Origin: Chloroflexota bacterium
GTDB lineage: Bacteria; Chloroflexota; Limnocylindria; Limnocylindrales; CSP1-4
DNA length: 8,299 nt
Direction of reading: 5' to 3'
NCBI GenBank assembly: GCA_021812735.1
Contig: JAKAMV010000407.1
Span: 1-8,299 of the forward strand
Of this stretch, positions 5,936-8,299 are shown one piece after another; positions within the stretch are counted from its first letter, which is position 1; each line of letters opens with the position of its first letter. The translations under genes and the position numbers were made by a program. The notes beneath the pieces were generated by a model. It did no database searches, had not been told where the DNA came from, and saw only the letters and a list, made by a program, of their open reading frames with translations.

Positions 5936-7477
5936 GTGCTGAGCTTCGATTTCTATTGGCTCTACAAGGCGGTCGTGCTGATCGTCAGCGTCTCGATCAC
6001 CTACCTGCGCATTTGCGATGTGCAGGCCGCCGACTGGCCCGCGCAGCTCGAGGGCCTGCGCGACCTGCCCGGGCGCGAACGGGTGCTGGAGGACCGCATC
6101 GTGCGGATCCGGGCACGGGTCCGCGAGCTCGAGCGGACCGGCGAACGGCTGGCCGCGCGCGGTGGGCGCCGCGAGCTGCGTCGACTCGAGCACGAACTCC
6201 TCACCGTCAAACGACTGCTCGCCAGTGGGATCGAGCCACTCGACCCGCGGCGTCTGGTGCAGGTGGCGCTCATCCCCACCTACACCGAGCCGTACGAAAA
6301 GCTGGAGGCGACGGTGCGGGCGCTGGCGGAGGCGGACTGGCCGACCGAACGGAAGCTCGTGGCGATCATCACCCGCGAGACCGACCTCCCGGGCCGCGAG
6401 AACGTGGCCCGCCTGCGGGCAGTCTTTGGGGACCGCTTTGCGCACTTCTTCCACATCCTGGACCCGCTCGAACCCGGGATCGTGATCGGCAAGTCGAGCG
6501 CCATGGCGTACGGCGGTCGGTGGCTGTACCGCCGGCTGGCGGAGCTCGGCTACGACCCCGCGTTGGTGATCGTCACCGACCTCGACTCCGACTACCGCGT
6601 GCATCCGCAATACTTCAGCTATCTGGCGCATCGGTTCGCCACCGATCCGGAGCGCCTCCACCGGCTCTACCAGCCGATCCCGATGTTCCACAACAACCTC
6701 TGGGAGGTGCCACTCGCCGTGCGGCTGACGGCGGTCAGCGCGACGCACGTGCAGATGTGGCGTTCGCTCACGCCGGAGCGGCTGGTGAGCTTCAGCTCGT
6801 ACGCGGTGAGCCTCAGGACGGTGCACGAGGTGGGCTACTGGGCCACCGACGCGATCCCCGAGGACTCGCGGTTCTACTGGAAGAGTTTCTTTACGTACGC
6901 GGGTACGTTCCGCGCTGAGCCGCTCTTCATCCCGATCTACGGGGACGCGGTGCGTGCCCGGACGTACCCGCGCACGCTGTACCAGCAGTACACGCAGATC
7001 CGCCGCTGGGCGTGGGGCGTCACGGACATCCCGTACTACATCCATCACGCGCTGACGCACCCGGAGATCCCCCTCCGTGTGCGGTTGCACCGGCTCGCGG
7101 ACCTCTGGTCGGACCACATCAACTGGGCCATCGCGCCCTACGTGCTGCTCTTCGGGTCGAGTCTCCCGCTGCTGATCAGCAACCAGTTCGGCCACTCCGA
7201 GTTCGCGCAGACGACGCTCGGGCACAACCTGCCCGTCTATGCCGCCTGGATGCTGACCGGGGCGTTCTGCTGTCTGCTGATCTTGATCTTCATCGAGGAT
7301 CGGATCGCGCCGCCGCGGCCGGCGTCCTGGGGGCTGCTGCGGCGCGCGCTCGTCTATGTGCAGTGGCTGGCGGTGCCCGCTGTGGGCATGATCTTCAGCA
7401 ATCTGCCGGCGCTGGACGCGCAGACGCGGCTGATGACGGGGCGACGGCTGGAGTACCGGGTGACGGAAAAGGTTTGA
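5936..7477 (+). CDS. Membrane-bound family 2 glycosyltransferase, processive synthase-like
   Basis: Residues are numbered from GTG 5936, the first canonical start; the true N-terminus is probably about 47 residues upstream. Order: membrane segment (about 7-25), a charged coiled-coil-like stretch (47-98, rich in Arg/Glu/Leu), then a GT-A domain starting at VQVALIPTYTEPYEK (108-122). The metal/sugar-nucleotide motif is TDLDSDYR (214-221), a likely catalytic-base region is IPED (307-310), and the acceptor-channel motif is QIRRW (354-358), the QxxRW signature of cellulose/hyaluronan/chitin synthase-type enzymes. Three further membrane segments follow (about 393-416, 434-453, 467-489). It should polymerise or transfer sugar from a nucleotide donor at the inner membrane; donor and product cannot be read from sequence. 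The partner LCP gene is convergent. Family assignment is firm, substrate unknown. Confidence 0.88.
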   Translation: MLSFDFYWLYKAVVLIVSVSITYLRICDVQAADWPAQLEGLRDLPGRERVLEDRIVRIRARVRELERTGERLAARGGRRELRRLEHELLTVKRLLASGIEPLDPRRLVQVALIPTYTEPYEKLEATVRALAEADWPTERKLVAIITRETDLPGRENVARLRAVFGDRFAHFFHILDPLEPGIVIGKSSAMAYGGRWLYRRLAELGYDPALVIVTDLDSDYRVHPQYFSYLAHRFATDPERLHRLYQPIPMFHNNLWEVPLAVRLTAVSATHVQMWRSLTPERLVSFSSYAVSLRTVHEVGYWATDAIPEDSRFYWKSFFTYAGTFRAEPLFIPIYGDAVRARTYPRTLYQQYTQIRRWAWGVTDIPYYIHHALTHPEIPLRVRLHRLADLWSDHINWAIAPYVLLFGSSLPLLISNQFGHSEFAQTTLGHNLPVYAAWMLTGAFCCLLILIFIEDRIAPPRPASWGLLRRALVYVQWLAVPAVGMIFSNLPALDAQTRLMTGRRLEYRVTEKV

Positions 7478-7484
7478 GGGATCG

Positions 7485-7507
7485 GCGCCGCGCCCGCCAC
7501 GCGGCGC
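7485..7507. terminator. Bidirectional terminator-like hairpin between convergent genes
   Basis: GCGCCGCG (7485-7492) and CGCGGCGC (7500-7507) form an 8-bp all-GC stem with a 7-nt loop. It fills most of the 33-nt gap between the stop codons of the glycosyltransferase and the LCP gene. There is no T-run on either side, so it may stop RNA polymerase inefficiently or mainly protect mRNA 3' ends. Confidence 0.55.
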
Positions 7508-7510
7508 GCC

Positions 7511-8299
7511 CTAGCCGCCCGGGACCGCGAGTTGCGGCGTCCTTCGGCCGGTGATCACGACGACGTCGGCGCCCAGGGTCGGGTCGCTCGCCGTCCGGAT
7601 CGTCACGCCGAAGGTCGCCTGCAGGACGCGCACGGTCTCGGGCATCTTGGCCTCGGCGCCGTTGTAGAACGTGACGACCGTGTTGGCGTAGTCGAGACGA
7701 TCGGCCCGCCCGCCGTTCGCGGAGGGCACGACGGCCTTGAGCCCCAGGTAGGTCAAGTACGCGGCGGTGGCCGTCGCCTGGCCGTTCACGCCCGACCCGT
7801 TCTCTACGAGTACCCGGGCGTTCTCGGCGGCGAGCTTGGTCCGCGATTCGACGAGCGAGGGGCTGCTCGAGAAGGCCTGCATCACCGCCTGCCGGATCGC
7901 CGTGACATTCGGATGCAGCCAGTAGTGGACCACGCACTCCGCGGGCGGGCACTGCACGGCGTAGTCGGGCGGGGTGAACACGTAGGAGTGCAGGTTGGTC
8001 GTGTCCGTCTTCTCGATCAGCGAGACGAGCTGCGGTAGTTGGTCCCTCGGGAAGTCCGTGTGGACCGCGTCGCGCAGCGCCCGGCCGAGCGCATCGAGCT
8101 TGTTCGGGTCCAGGAAGCTCAGCACATCGGTCTGCTGGCGGATCGAGGTGATCACGCGCTGCTGGCGCTGCGAGCGGTCGAAGTCCGACGTCGCGTGGCG
8201 GGAGCGCGCATAGGCGAGCGCCTCTTCGCCGTCCATGTGTTGGATCCCGGGCGGGATGTACAGCTTGATCGCCCCCCGGCCGTTGTCGGTCGGATAGTC
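7511..8299 (-). CDS. LytR-CpsA-Psr (LCP) family protein with LytR_C domain, C-terminal part (partial at right edge)
   Basis: The frame is open to the right edge, so the N-terminus, expected to hold a membrane anchor and most of the LCP domain, is outside; 262 residues are visible. Residues 1-48 are the end of the LCP core: DYP, IKLYIPPGIQHMDGEEAL, the signature YARSRH with its paired arginines, and SDFDRSQRQQ. LCP proteins transfer lipid-linked glycans, such as teichoic acids, capsule or arabinogalactan, onto peptidoglycan outside the membrane. A helical linker follows, with CPPAEC (Cys117 and Cys122 of this fragment), a plausible extracytoplasmic disulfide. Residues about 160-250 match a LytR_C domain: ARVLVENGSGVNGQA, then VVTFYNGAEAKMPETVRVL and ADVVVITG. 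The ATG at 8236 is internal to the conserved core, so it is not the start. Confidence 0.92.
   Translation of the reverse strand, partial: DYPTDNGRGAIKLYIPPGIQHMDGEEALAYARSRHATSDFDRSQRQQRVITSIRQQTDVLSFLDPNKLDALGRALRDAVHTDFPRDQLPQLVSLIEKTDTTNLHSYVFTPPDYAVQCPPAECVVHYWLHPNVTAIRQAVMQAFSSSPSLVESRTKLAAENARVLVENGSGVNGQATATAAYLTYLGLKAVVPSANGGRADRLDYANTVVTFYNGAEAKMPETVRVLQATFGVTIRTASDPTLGADVVVITGRRTPQLAVPGG

Noticed and set aside
4838..7225. A 795-codon open frame on the minus strand, antisense to the aminotransferase and glycosyltransferase
   Set aside because: It is in codon register with the sense genes. Stops would need sense TTA, CTA or TCA codons, which this GC-rich coding style avoids. The product is Arg/Val/Asp-rich with no recognisable domain, while the sense strand encodes clear enzymes.
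8234..8236. ATG at 8236 as start of the LCP gene
   Set aside because: It is internal to the conserved LCP core; the family sequence DYP...IPPG continues upstream to the window edge.

Overview
The window is a GC-rich bacterial chromosome segment (third codon positions almost all G or C) with densely packed housekeeping and cell-envelope genes. The rpsF-ssb-rpsR cluster, a CpaE/TadZ-type ATPase, a LytR-CpsA-Psr protein, TATACT-type -10 boxes and one apparently leaderless gene would fit a GC-rich Chloroflexota bacterium, for example a Thermomicrobia-like lineage. That placement is inference from gene content and style; an actinobacterium-like lineage is not excluded. I see no tRNA, rRNA, CRISPR array, insertion sequence or phage gene.

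Layout, left to right. (1) Positions 2-994, plus strand: the C-terminal 330 residues of a large Ig-like surface or secreted protein, cut by the left edge. (2) Positions 1045-2247, minus strand: a 400-residue CpaE/TadZ-like protein with a degenerate receiver domain and a MinD-like ATPase domain. It converges on (1). (3) Positions 2248-2402: a divergent promoter region with two near-mirror extended -10 boxes. (4) Positions 2403-3604, plus strand: rpsF (S6), ssb and rpsR (S18, zinc-binding form). Together these link translation and DNA maintenance, and rplI is missing from its usual place after rpsR. (5) Positions 3716-4768: a CaCA-superfamily cation exchanger. (6) Positions 4808-5782: a class IV branched-chain amino acid aminotransferase with a -10 box 6 nt before its ATG. 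(7) About 5795-7477: a membrane-bound processive-type family 2 glycosyltransferase whose coding signal starts well upstream of the first canonical start codon. (8) Positions 7511-8299, minus strand: the C-terminal part of a LytR-CpsA-Psr protein with a LytR_C domain, cut by the right edge and converging on (7) across a strong GC hairpin.

Functional themes: the ribosomal/SSB operon is a core cluster. The flanks are cell-envelope genes: an Ig-like exoprotein, a pilus-type ATPase, a glycan synthase-like glycosyltransferase and an LCP glycan ligase. The glycosyltransferase and LCP protein lie tail to tail and could act on the same surface polysaccharide, but nothing in the sequence proves it. No clearly new multi-gene system is visible. 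The best leads are regulatory: the mirrored divergent promoters, the palindromic leaderless promoter of the aminotransferase, and the missing start codon of the glycosyltransferase.
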